A DNA stretch of 30,209 nt from Rodentolepis nana (taxonomy: Eukaryota; Platyhelminthes; Cestoda; Cyclophyllidea; Hymenolepididae): contig UZAE01012704.1 of the NCBI GenBank assembly GCA_900617975.1, positions 1 to 30,209 on the forward strand, given 5' to 3'. A program made the position numbers and the translations under genes. Below, piece by piece: positions 24,301-30,209 of this stretch; the stretch's first letter is position 1, and each line of letters opens with the position of its first letter. The notes under the pieces were generated by a model, which was not told where the DNA came from, searched no databases, and saw only the letters and a list, made by a program, of their open reading frames with translations.

Positions 24301-27300
24301 TGCTAATAGTAATAGCGGCCAATCAAAAAATTTTGCTGAGACCAACATTCAGGTTTCAATGAGCCTTAATTTGTTTTTTTGGGATTTGCTTAAAATAATA
24401 TTTGCGAAATCGTCAATTCACATTTAAAAATTTAAACTTAATATTTTATGCAATGTGAAGCATCAACTGCCTGTCTACGACGTCGAGTGTGTATTGGCTA
24501 CTTTTTTGTCAAGATGGGTCAATCTTGTCACTTTGGTTCACAATTTTTCCATTTTCTTCCACATTGGTTGACATTCCTCAATGCGAATTAATCTCAACCT
24601 TTGTCCTTTTTGAAGAAAAAATGTAGAAAAAATAGGATTTGATGGTCTAGATGGTCTTCTTTCACTTCGGAAATCGCTAGTTCTGGCAAAATAAAGAAAA
24701 CAGTTAGTTTGTTTACAGATAAAAGTGAGCTAATTTAATAAAATTGCATGAGTTTTTTATAGATCAGCTTTTAACCAATTAATTCATTTCTGATGTTTGA
24801 ATTGGTCACATCTCCAGGGTAATTTTATATGTTCCAGACTCAAGATGAGCAAGAGGTCTCAATTTGAGACGAGTTATCGAATTTATGTTCAGGAATAAGT
24901 TGGTTTATTGGAGTATTGATTTAAAGTTTTCTCTCTGGTACGCAAATCATTCTAAGCACGTCAATGTGCATATTTTTTAAAACATTCATCGTTCATTTCA
25001 AATGGCAGGCGTTTTGGTAGTTATCATTAGCCCTTTGCAAATGGATGATCTGCCAATAGGTCGACCTCTTTGTCCTTTAGAAGATAGGCTATGAAATTAA
25101 CTTCACAACTATTTTGTCTGAAGTCCAAGCAAGTCACTTTAAGGAATAGTTCTAAAGGTACTCAAACTTGGAAGAACTAGTCAAACTGATTGTTCCTGAG
25201 CCCAGGTCAAGCATCGATCCGGTTAACTTTGAACTCCTTTATGAGGTTGTACTCACTTTTTAGTGTAACTACTCTCACTTTCAGGTGATCAGACGTTTTC
25301 TCTTGATGATATTTTGCATAAATTTTAACCCTGTCAGGGGGGGGGGAATAAATAAATAAATAAAAGCGCATTAAAATTTTGAGCACAACAGTGGACTTCA
25401 TGGTCCAAAACCTCTTTAGGTGTATAATCTATTTATTTAATGCTACTTTCTCCGAAATAATTAAGGAAATTTTATAGGAAATCCTATTGCATGTTAAGTC
25501 GAGTTTTGTGGATATTTATTCTCAACTTAATTTGATCTACTGGAAAAACTAATTCGGTTATTGATAAGGTCGGTGCTTGGGAAATTATTGTCCTTAAGAG
25601 GCGAATAAGAATTATTGGCACAAAATATTTCAGGAGTGTTGCCTCAAGCAATTCCTAAACAATTGCAAAACAATGTTAACGACTTCGATGATTTAAAGTA
25701 AACAGGAAATTAACTATTTATTTACGGATTTTAATATATTTTTTCCCATAAAAGGGAGAACTTCACCTCATATTTATTTTAAATAATTCCCCATTCATTC
25801 GGAAGGACATAAATTCCGTTTTTCAAAACGTGTAACAATTTGTGCTCCTTTTTGTATATATTAGTTGGTATTTTGCGCGGCGATTTAAAAAAAATGACCT
25901 ACCACAATCCTTTGTTTTTATTAAGATAGTTGTTACCTAAGTTTGGATTTATATTCTGAGATTTATTGTAGTGATTTTTAAAATTTTCAATGCGTTGGGT
26001 TCAATATGGTTGGTCCCATCATTACACACTTTCCTTAAAAATACTGCCAGTGTCCTTGCTCCGGATATTTCAATCAATAAATATCGATTTTATTATATGG
26101 CTCTTAATTATACCCTTATTTCTGAAATCTTTTTAATTTTGAACGCAAAGGAAATGTTTCTTTAGGGGTAACCTTCTTTGTTTCTAATTTACGAAAGAGG
26201 GCTGCCATTCCGATTTTAAATTTAATTCACCTTGTTCTTATTTAAACGTTAATGTAATAAGCTTTGCACATATTTAATAGTAAAAACTTATTTAAAAATT
26301 AGAACCAATTAAATGCAAAACGCTATTGGCTTCCAGTTAATCGATAACATACTGCTAATTCGGTGGTAACAAAGTAATGTTTGCTTTCCGTTTTCAACAG
26401 CAAAGTTGGTGAGGGCTAAAAAATTTTTAATAGTAATTTTAGACCATTGTTGTCGTCTGCATTTTAAGACGAACTGACACTTGGTACACGCGTTTTATAT
26501 TTAGTCCAGGAGGAAAACACAAAACCCTAAATGATTTACAAAAAATCGGGAGATTCATTTTCAATTTGCTTTGACGGGGTAGTACACTATTTTTCTAAGT
26601 GCGAACATACTGTCAAAGTAATAAATGATTTTTAATTACATTCTACTATATTTCTCGTGACAAGGTGCAAAATATCTGTGATAATAATAATAATAATTGA
26701 TTTTTTTAACTGTCGTCTATGCCTCTTTTCTGAAAAGTTGTAGCTTGTTGGCTACAGTGCACATTTTTGGTCATCTTTTTGTCCACCTTGTTGGATATTT
26801 CCATTCAGGGCTTTTAAATTCCCCTTAATTCATCACAACTGGCCTAGTTATTCTAAATTTTCCTATTGTGGGCTTATATTTCTCCAACATAAACCACATT
26901 TTTATTTCCTTACCATCTTTTCACCGACTCAGATCATATTAAAGTGGATATTTCAAAACTTAAGTATGGCCCATTTTTTTCCAGCCCGGAGAAGTAGATC
27001 TGATATCTAATTTATCCCTATATGGTAAAATTATTAAACGCGTTTCATTTCAAATTTTTTCCTTAATAATGTTATAAGTATAGGCGTAATTCTCTCGCGC
27101 CAAATATGTAGCATCCGGATATTTTCCATTTCAGATTGGAATACAAATATATGAAACTTGTGGAAGGCGCGGAAGCAAGAGCCAAGAGCTCATTCGGCAG
27201 TTCCGGATCGGATGCTAATCAGCAGGGCACAGAATGTGGCATACCAGAGGACGAGAAGGAGACAGAACTCTATCCAAATCAATTCGTCAGTGCTATTGCG

Positions 27301-30056
27301 GGGGGACAAAGTGACAAAAAATGGAATACACTCAATCCGTCTACCAGTGGTGATAATGGAACTGGATTCGGACCTGTTATATTCAGAGTAAGTAGAACTT
27401 AATAGATTTACATTGGTCTTCGTTTACTTAAGCTCTTCAAAAATTGTTTCTTCTCTTGATATGGTCAAATGCTTGGTCTTAGAATTGAAAACAATTGATT
27501 AGATTAATTAAAATCCTTTAATGATAATCATTTACCATTATTTAAGTCCTGAAAGTTGTACTTAATGAAGAATGTCATTAGCATTTCGGTCAAAATTCGC
27601 AAAAAAAGACTCTTGACAACTGACCAAGAAAGTACTCTACTTCCCGAACTTCCTCTCAATAAAATCTTGAAAACTTAAAATGAGCCTTTCAAACAAACTT
27701 TTTCGAAAAAATATTAGTCTTAATATTTCCAGAATACGGCCACTTTAAGGTACAAAGACCGAAAATTGGAATAAATATTGGGCAAAAAATATAAGGAAAT
27801 CTTCATATTGCCATCTAATTGAGTTAGGCAAAAGGACTCAGTTTAAACAGCACATTATTGCATTCAGTGTTTATTTTTTTGCAAGGAAAATTATTTCAGG
27901 AGGAGAAACACTGTTTCAGATAAATAATGGAAAACAATTGCCCTATGAAATGGTTTTGGCCCTGTTAATGCGAAATACAGTGTATTAATAAAATGAACGG
28001 TGAAAAATAGTAGAGAAGAAACGAAATTCAACAATTGTAGCTAATTGGATATTTATGTGTTTTAAATACAATATTTTCCTCGTCCTCTTAGATTTAAATC
28101 TTCGTTGTTGAGAGATGTGATTATATATCCCTTGGCATTATACACCGAGGAGTTGGGTTCAAACCCGTCACCATTGACTTATAAATGTAGTTGTCAAATA
28201 CACAATCATGAACCATGCAATGTCAATGACAAAAAAACGATATACCAGTAGCTTCAGCATATTGAAGAATTAATACTTCCGAAAAAGATTGTTGGGCTAT
28301 AGAAAATGGCTTTTATGTCTCATATATTTTTAGATCCGTTATAACTACTCAGTATAGTATTAAGTCTACCAACTAGCAATTTCATTCTTTAAATTTAGTG
28401 AGAGGTAAACATATCTCTATCCGTCGGTTTTTCCTGTTAATTCATCTGCCACTTGCTAATTTTACCAAAAGATTTCATTGGCTTCATCAACAAAAAAAAC
28501 TTGCCGTGTTTTTAATCATTCAGGACTCCGAAAGTACGCACAATTATCCTCAGATCATGACAGCTGAGTTAATTTTCGCGATTAAAGCCTCTTTTCCTTC
28601 AACTTCTGTAAACAATGCAGAACTAGGCACATCAACCTAGACTTTCAACCTTATTTAGGCGCTAAAATTAGTCTTCATCGACCTTCGATTGCCTGAAATT
28701 TATATGAAGGTACCTGGGATGTGCGATAGACTTACCTCCACGTGGTGCACCCTGTGAAGTCCGAAGTCAGCTAAATGGCTAATGATAACTATCTAAACGC
28801 CTGCCATTTGAAATAAATAAATTTGAAGGTACCTCATTGCCCTGTTTGACCTCTGTGTGCTTTTAAAACGTCGTGGAAAGTAAGGATCATTCAAAGGGGG
28901 CAATAAAACGTGGAGGTGTTGAAATTGTAGTATATCAGCACCATGATGATGATCTCCAAGAGTATGAAATGGGGATTAAGAGGAATTAAAGTGCATTTAA
29001 TAGAAAGGAAGTGGCCAACTTCCGACAATGATCACTACCCTCTCCTGGTGTTTCTGTGTTTATGTGTTGATTATCGATTCATTACGAGCCGATGTTATCC
29101 TGATTGGTATTTCAACCTTCCTACCTACCACTTCTGCTTATCTATTCCCTCCCCCACCCCCACCCCGCAAAGCATGGAATGATCTGCGGAAGATATGGTT
29201 GACTTCTGCTCTGTCGTCTTCCTATTCAATTTTGTTTTTGCTGGCTTTATTGAATTAGAGGCGTTAGCTAAGTTCGGCATTCGAGACATCTGTGGCTATT
29301 TAAGTGTCTGGTATTTATAAGATTCGTGAACCCTGTTTCATGCATTTTGGTTTTCATCTGTCATTTGAATTTCGACTTTAGGTAACTTGAGAAAAGTTTT
29401 TAAGCAATTTCGAAATTTGCTTCACTTTAGTGTATGCCATTAGCTAGTTGCTTAATACTGTATAGATTCCATTTACCAGTAGGACGCATTCAGCATTTTC
29501 GAGATCAATTTGCCACCAAATCACTTCTAATTCTTTAACTACGTCAACTAATACAGCTCCCCCCCCCCAGCTGAGGTGTTTTTAAATACAACGTGAGATC
29601 AACCCTACCCCCCTCACAACAAATCTTTTTTCATTTAATTATTTTACACTAGGTAGAATGTTTTCATTGCTTGCTCAGGTAAATTCCTTATTATCTGATC
29701 ATATTTATTTGAATGTAAAATGTTAATCTCCACCTAGTTTGACTATTGCTTCATGAATAATGTCGTTAGACAATGGAAATTGTCAACTCTTTTACTTTGA
29801 ACGCAGAGAAGAGAACGTGAGTTTACTAAGATGTGGATCGGATGAGAAATCAAATGAGAGCAGATAATGAAGTCAGGTAGTTCTACCTTTTAAATTTTTT
29901 TTTTGAATTTTGCTAAATAAACTAGGAAGAAAGGAAAGCTAATATATACAATTAAGTTCATCTATCAGCGAAATTTATTGTTTCTTTTGTTTCCAGAGTC
30001 GAACTGCAGACGATTCGCACATTCTAACCCTCGACGATGGCAACGAGCCAATATAA
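3267..30056 (+). CDS. ELAPOR1/2: ELAPOR1/2-like type I membrane protein, C-terminal half (11 exons joined)
   Basis: Joining 3267-3331, 4116-4304, 9454-9702, 11862-11988, 16081-16163, 17625-17725, 19789-19828, 22487-22756, 23804-23953, 27135-27387 and 29997-30056 gives 1587 nt, 528 residues plus TAA, with every junction in phase and every intron GT/AG. The order matches what I recall of human ELAPOR1 (KIAA1324): a TW-containing segment, paired-cysteine repeats, an HHF strand, a GTCDGC-FHF block, a transmembrane helix, then LEYKY-KLV. Known of the family: type I transmembrane glycoproteins of the late endosome/lysosome and plasma membrane, linked to autophagy and cell survival, with an MRH domain related to mannose-6-phosphate receptors. 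The ectodomain is rich in N-X-S/T sequons. Human ELAPOR1 is about 1000 residues, so roughly half the protein, including the signal peptide, lies upstream of the window. Homology was judged by eye, without a search. Whether the gene is closer to ELAPOR1 or ELAPOR2 cannot be told; invertebrates may have one ancestral gene. Confidence 0.9.
3332..4115 (+). other. Intron 1, with two long poly-G runs
   Basis: A GT/AG intron of 784 bases. It contains G10 at 3556-3565 and G15 at 3673-3687, the latter preceded by further short G runs. A short inverted repeat near 3752-3781 (ATGGCA...TGCCAT) can form a small hairpin. Nothing coding was seen. Confidence 0.7.
3673..3687 (+). repeat. Poly-G run (G15)
   Basis: Fifteen consecutive G, preceded by GGTGGGAGGGGT (3661-3672). 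Together they offer at least four G runs of three or more within 27 bases, which fits a G-quadruplex pattern on the transcribed-sense strand. Confidence 0.9.
4116..4304 (+). CDS. ELAPOR1/2: ELAPOR-like exon 2 (189 nt)
   Basis: The acceptor is CCATTTTTAG and the donor TT|GTGAGT. One base completes Glu22, then residues 23-84 follow, then TT of a split Phe. Visible features are a FMWYFKK strand matching the FTWAFQR strand of human ELAPOR1, a YSIEMNN segment matching YSINVTN, one sequon (NNT), and the first Cys-x2-Cys pair (GCKKC) of the cysteine-rich block. This is the transition from the beta-rich segment to the GCC2/GCC3-like repeats. The open frame continues upstream to about 4012, but that part is intronic: the phase with exon 1 and the acceptor both place the start at 4116. 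Confidence 0.88.
4502..4526. repeat. (TA)n microsatellite
   Basis: About twelve consecutive TA units, followed by GTATAG. It lies inside intron 2 with no link to the other repeats. Confidence 0.9.
7864..8115 (-). mobile_element. SINE-like element, copy 2 (truncated)
   Basis: Shares the TATTTATATCAAATGG end, the GATAGTTATCATTAGCCC block, the GACAGACACAAAGGCA stretch and GTTTGAAGTCAGAAGTCAAC with the other copies. It stops there and lacks the TTGCCGTATGAG...CACACCCC part. A second fragment of the GTAATTTGAAGTCAGAAG motif follows at about 8126-8149. Only a weak imperfect flanking repeat is seen (GAAGGTTTTA against GAAGAGTTTTA). Confidence 0.8.
9454..9702 (+). CDS. ELAPOR1/2: ELAPOR-like exon 3, cysteine-rich repeats (249 nt)
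   Basis: The acceptor is GAATTTCAG and the donor AT|GTGAGT. Residues 86-167 hold three Cys-x2-Cys pairs (CKPC, CVPC, CKSC), each followed by a Gly within a few residues, as in GCC2/GCC3 or ephrin-receptor-like cysteine-rich repeats. They match the CHSCPPNT and CVPCGPGTK repeats of human ELAPOR1. Four sequons are present (NST, NES, NGT, NVT), so the segment is probably heavily glycosylated in the lumen. The end, AYDFTEIFS, matches the FNYNFSAL segment at the entry of the MRH region. It is preceded by a 5.1 kb intron, the longest complete one in the window. Confidence 0.93.
10109..10438 (-). mobile_element. SINE-like element, copy 3
   Basis: Full-length copy flanked by a perfect 12-base target-site duplication CACTCTAAAGAT (10097-10108 and 10439-10450). 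This is one of the clearest insertions and fixes both ends of the element: the (TTTA)n-like end on the left and ACACCCCC on the right. Confidence 0.92.
10778..11368 (-). repeat. Inverted repeat, arm B
   Basis: Reverse-complement partner of 1662-2263, about 8.5 kb away. The identical core is 10859-11308. Arm B lacks the SINE that sits at the right edge of arm A. No target-site duplication or terminal inverted repeat was evident around either arm, so it could be a transposon fragment, a local inverted duplication or a remnant of an inversion. Confidence 0.95.
11862..11988 (+). CDS. ELAPOR1/2: ELAPOR-like exon 4, start of MRH-like region (127 nt)
   Basis: The acceptor is CCTATTTCAG and the donor GGA|GTGAGT. 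One base completes Ile168, then 42 codons follow and the exon ends in phase 0. It contains GQEFQHHFKMFF, matching KGLKYFHHFTLSL of human ELAPOR1, and a KCQDEYF segment whose cysteine corresponds to SVCTDNV. A longer open frame (11783-11992) overlaps it in a different frame and is a shadow: the phase with exons 3 and 5 and the homology both pick the frame given here. Confidence 0.9.
13656..13989 (-). mobile_element. SINE-like element, copy 4
   Basis: Full-length copy flanked by the direct repeat CACGAATAT (13647-13655 and 13990-13998). It keeps the CCACGTGGAGGTAAGTC block intact, which on the gene-sense strand contains a perfect 5' splice-site match. Confidence 0.9.
15037..15078 (+). other. 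tRNA-like A-box and B-box pair (possible SINE head or tRNA relic)
   Basis: CGGCACAATGG (15037-15047) resembles the internal A box of RNA polymerase III genes (TRGCNNAGNNG). GTATCGAATC (15069-15078) resembles the B box (GGTTCGANTCC). They start 32 bases apart, shorter than in a full tRNA. No acceptor stem pairs around them, so this is not a functional tRNA; at best it is a decayed tRNA-derived repeat. Confidence 0.2.
16081..16163 (+). CDS. ELAPOR1/2: ELAPOR-like exon 5, MRH-like region (83 nt)
   Basis: The acceptor is TTTATTTTAG and the donor AG|GTACTC, a weaker site. It reads RNVESWVCRETWYP, then a polar NKNDSDYDRRSSL stretch, and leaves AG of a split Ser. The VC-x2-x-x-P pattern matches the YVCQAVIIPP segment of human ELAPOR1. 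One sequon (NDS) is present. The exon is too short to be seen as a long open frame and was found from homology and phase (phase 0 in, two bases out). Confidence 0.85.
16164..17624 (+). other. Intron 5, featureless
   Basis: A GT/AG intron of 1461 bases. AT-rich, with a short TA run near 16826-16835 and a T-rich tract before the acceptor. I see no repeat-family copy and no coding potential. Confidence 0.65.
17625..17725 (+). CDS. ELAPOR1/2: ELAPOR-like exon 6, MRH-like region (101 nt)
   Basis: The acceptor is AATTTTGTAG and the donor A|GTTAGT. One base completes Ser238, 33 codons follow, and one base starts Asn272. Residues IGSKLQKAVPTNISAEF align with the LIGVTTDMTLDGITSPAELF segment of human ELAPOR1, and the end leads into the FFYR-type strand of exon 7. 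One sequon (NIS) is present. It is the only stretch I found between exons 5 and 7 that fits both the phase and the homology. A second in-phase acceptor 9 nt downstream (17631-17633, CAG) would drop three residues. The 94-residue open frame over this stretch, 17573-17857, is in another frame and is a shadow. Confidence 0.8.
17726..19788 (+). other. Intron 6, featureless
   Basis: A GT/AG intron of 2063 bases. Open frames at 18234-18434 (minus) and 18654-18890 (plus) have no recognisable motif. I see no repeat-family copy. Confidence 0.65.
19789..19828 (+). CDS. ELAPOR1/2: ELAPOR-like exon 7, micro-exon (40 nt)
   Basis: The acceptor is TTAATTTTAG and the donor AC|GTAAGT, a consensus site. It encodes SGTDYHLFFHTK between two split codons (Asn272 and Thr285). 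It matches the IPDVIFFYRSND strand of human ELAPOR1. Forty nucleotides is not a multiple of three, so skipping it would shift the frame before the transmembrane segment. Confidence 0.86.
20529..20552. repeat. (GT)n(GA)n compound microsatellite
   Basis: A run of GT units passes directly into GA units and ends near GTGAG. It lies in intron 7. Confidence 0.85.
21453..21808 (-). mobile_element. SINE-like element, copy 5 (internally duplicated)
   Basis: Flanked by a perfect 15-base target-site duplication TCTTCTCGATCATTA (21438-21452 and 21809-21823). It differs from other copies by an internal deletion after ACATCAAA and by two internal duplications: the CATGGCAGTTTGAAGT motif occurs twice (about 21635-21680), and the TATGAG(A/T)ATACGTTGCCCAG motif occurs twice (about 21708-21776). 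Confidence 0.92.
22487..22756 (+). CDS. ELAPOR1/2: ELAPOR-like exon 8, end of MRH-like region (270 nt)
   Basis: The acceptor is CATTTTGACAG and the donor AA|GTGAGT. This is the best conserved exon. It holds STIVTLRC (human STTIRVRC), then PPKCAVGTCDGCVFHFM (human LPGTCSDGTCDGCNFHFL), then a C-x2-C pair in ACPAC and a DY...GGC segment (human DYHAIVSSC). There are nine cysteines in 89 codons, typical of the disulphide-bonded closing part of the MRH-type fold. One sequon (NRS) is present. The exon reads straight into the membrane-proximal exon. Whether the sugar-binding residues of classical MRH domains are present cannot be judged by eye. Confidence 0.95.
22757..23803 (+). other. Intron 8: SINE copy 6
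   Basis: A GT/AG intron of 1047 bases, about a third of it SINE copy 6 (23104-23423). The open frame 22757-22960 begins at the donor and has no support. Confidence 0.7.
23104..23423 (-). mobile_element. SINE-like element, copy 6
   Basis: Full-length copy flanked by a near-perfect direct repeat, GGGTCGCAAATAT (23091-23103) and GGGTCGGAATAT (23424-23435). The cryptic donor of this copy is altered (GGAGATAAGT instead of GGAGGTAAGT). Confidence 0.9.
23804..23953 (+). CDS. ELAPOR1/2: ELAPOR-like exon 9, membrane-proximal stem and transmembrane helix (150 nt)
   Basis: A long T-rich tract and TTGCGAAG acceptor precede it; the donor is AA|GTAAGT. Residues 376-424 hold a membrane-proximal stem with two cysteines (YC and SCP) and a sequon (NFS), then a hydrophobic segment at about residues 400-420, and a basic stop-transfer QRNKK. 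Position and composition match the single transmembrane helix of human ELAPOR1, which is likewise followed by KKNQK. A small retroposon remnant begins 20 bases after the exon, and its target-site duplication starts inside the donor region. Confidence 0.94.
23973..24047 (-). mobile_element. SINE-like element, copy 7 (about 62-base fragment with A/T-rich tail)
   Basis: Contains only the GCCGTATGAGTATACG...TATCGCACACCCC part, next to a TTATTTTATTATTTT stretch. A 16-base direct repeat with one mismatch flanks it: AGTTTTATCGTAAATT (23957-23972) and AGTTTTATCATAAATT (24048-24063). Read on the minus strand it is the 5' end of the element joined early to an A-rich tail. The left duplication begins at intron position +4 of the exon 9 donor. 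Confidence 0.88.
24993..25037 (-). mobile_element. SINE-like element, copy 8 (45-base terminal fragment)
   Basis: Contains only the TCATTTCAAATGGCAGGCG...TTATCATTAGCCCTTTG end. Read on the minus strand it is the 3' end with the start of the tail, so it looks like a 5'-truncated insertion, common among retroposons. No flanking direct repeat was found. Confidence 0.75.
25337..25364. repeat. G10 followed by (AAAT)n
   Basis: Ten G residues adjoin AATAAATAAATAAATAAA. The (AAAT)n part resembles the tail of the SINE family, but no recognisable body of the element is next to it. Confidence 0.85.
27135..27387 (+). CDS. ELAPOR1/2: ELAPOR-like exon 10, cytosolic tail (253 nt)
   Basis: The acceptor is TTCCATTTCAG and the donor AGA|GTAAGT. 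Residues 426-509 begin LEYKYMKLVEG, close to LEYKYSKLVMN of human ELAPOR1. YMKL (residues 430-433) fits the YXX-hydrophobic signal bound by clathrin adaptors, placed about ten residues from the membrane. The remainder is polar and low in complexity (Ser, Gly, Asn, Glu, Asp) and I do not recognise it, although an acidic EDEKETE patch loosely parallels the acidic patch in the human tail. The exon ends in phase 0, so reading through the donor would add only four codons before a stop. Confidence 0.92.
27388..29996 (+). other. Intron 10: sense-oriented SINE fragment
   Basis: A GT/AG intron of 2609 bases. It holds SINE copy 9 (28716-28823), the only one in gene-sense orientation, a C-rich CCACCCC tract near 29150-29166 and C10 at 29559-29568. 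The two overlapping open frames at 28943-29258 have no recognisable domain. Confidence 0.7.
28716..28823 (+). mobile_element. SINE-like element, copy 9 (internally deleted, gene-sense)
   Basis: Reads GGGATGTGCGATAGAC...CCACGTGGTGCACCCTG and then jumps straight to TGAAGTCCGAAGTCAGC...CATTTGAAATAAATAAAT, losing most of the interior of the full element. A perfect 11-base direct repeat TGAAGGTACCT flanks it (28705-28715 and 28824-28834). Both ends of the family and the tail are present. It is the only copy in gene-sense orientation and carries AATAAA on the transcribed strand. Confidence 0.92.
29997..30056 (+). CDS. ELAPOR1/2: ELAPOR-like exon 11, C-terminus and stop (60 nt)
   Basis: The acceptor is TTTGTTTCCAG. 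It reads SRTADDSHILTLDDGNEPI and ends at TAA (30054-30056). Both flanking exons are in phase 0. The acidic LTLDDGN end resembles in character, not clearly in sequence, the GGLDMDL end of human ELAPOR1. The choice rests on the strong acceptor, the phase and the poly(A) signal that follows. Confidence 0.85.
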   Translation, partial: SRTADDSHILTLDDGNEPI

Positions 30057-30209
30057 ATCCTGTTTACGAGCTCCAACATTCCTTCTTTCCTGACTTTTAA
30101 ATCAACCGCCTTACACACATGTGTTTTCCCCCTCGCGGCTGTGACTATCATTACTTCAAACGAATAAACCTCGGCATCATTGTCATAGTTCCCTCATTTT
30201 GCTTACCCC
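30057..30209 (+). other. 3' untranslated region (part) and 3' flank
   Basis: Non-coding sequence directly after the stop codon, pyrimidine-rich with several C runs. It holds a canonical poly(A) signal at 30163-30168. The cleavage site would be expected 10-30 bases later, within the last 30 bases before the window ends. Confidence 0.7.
30163..30168 (+). terminator. Polyadenylation signal AATAAA
   Basis: A canonical AATAAA hexamer lies 107 bases after the TAA on the coding strand, followed by T-rich sequence (30179-30203) that could be the downstream element. It would define a short 3' UTR of about 130 bases. Confidence 0.7.

Larger units (their letters stand above)
23954..27134 (+). other. 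Intron 9: two SINE fragments, poly-G with (AAAT)n
   Basis: A GT/AG intron of 3181 bases. It holds SINE fragment 7 (23973-24047) right after the donor, SINE fragment 8 (24993-25037), G10 followed by (AAAT)n at 25337-25364, and a short (AAT)n near 26683-26698. Nothing coding was seen. Confidence 0.7.

Noticed and set aside
2260..28823. Reading the interspersed element as a DNA transposon or MITE
   Set aside because: No terminal inverted repeats, and the flanking duplications vary in length from 8 to 16 bases, unlike the fixed lengths left by DNA transposases.
1..30209. CRISPR array, bacterial operons, viral genes
   Set aside because: The sequence is a spliced animal gene with kilobase introns. 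No regular repeat-spacer pattern and no viral reading frames were seen.

Overview
The window is a piece of an AT-rich animal nuclear genome. It carries the 3' half of a single plus-strand, intron-rich gene, and I see no second credible gene. Eleven coding exons (about 3267 to 30056) join through canonical GT/AG sites with fully compatible phases into 528 residues ending at a TAA. An AATAAA follows about 107 bases later. The protein is an ELAPOR1/ELAPOR2 (KIAA1324, EIG121) homologue: cysteine-rich repeats, an MRH (mannose-6-phosphate-receptor-homology) type region with a GTCDGC motif, one transmembrane helix, and a short cytosolic tail with a YMKL sorting motif. The N-terminal half (signal peptide and the first cysteine-rich blocks) must lie upstream of base 1. 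The species cannot be fixed from sequence alone. Low GC, kilobase introns, short exons and abundant small retroposons fit an invertebrate; a flatworm such as a tapeworm is only a guess.

Layout. Bases 1-3266 are read as intron. Exons 1-3 (3267-9702) encode the end of the region before the MRH domain and the cysteine-rich GCC2/GCC3-like repeats. Exons 4-8 (11862-22756) encode most of the MRH-like region. Exon 9 (23804-23953) encodes the membrane anchor. Exons 10-11 (27135-30056) encode the cytosolic tail. The other 95 percent is intron.

The non-coding part has two notable systems. (1) A short interspersed element of about 320-355 bases has nine recognisable copies, and at least six show target-site duplications of 8-16 bases. 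Its likely sense strand is opposite to the gene, with an (AAAT)n tail at the 3' end; only a small deleted copy at 28716-28823 lies in gene-sense orientation. Antisense copies place consensus-like 5' splice sites on the transcribed strand. (2) Two arms of a roughly 600-base inverted repeat lie 8.5 kb apart in introns on either side of exons 1-3. They are identical over 450 bases but clearly diverged at their edges, a pattern suggesting gene conversion. Their position could also favour back-splicing of exons 1-3 into a 503-nucleotide circular RNA.
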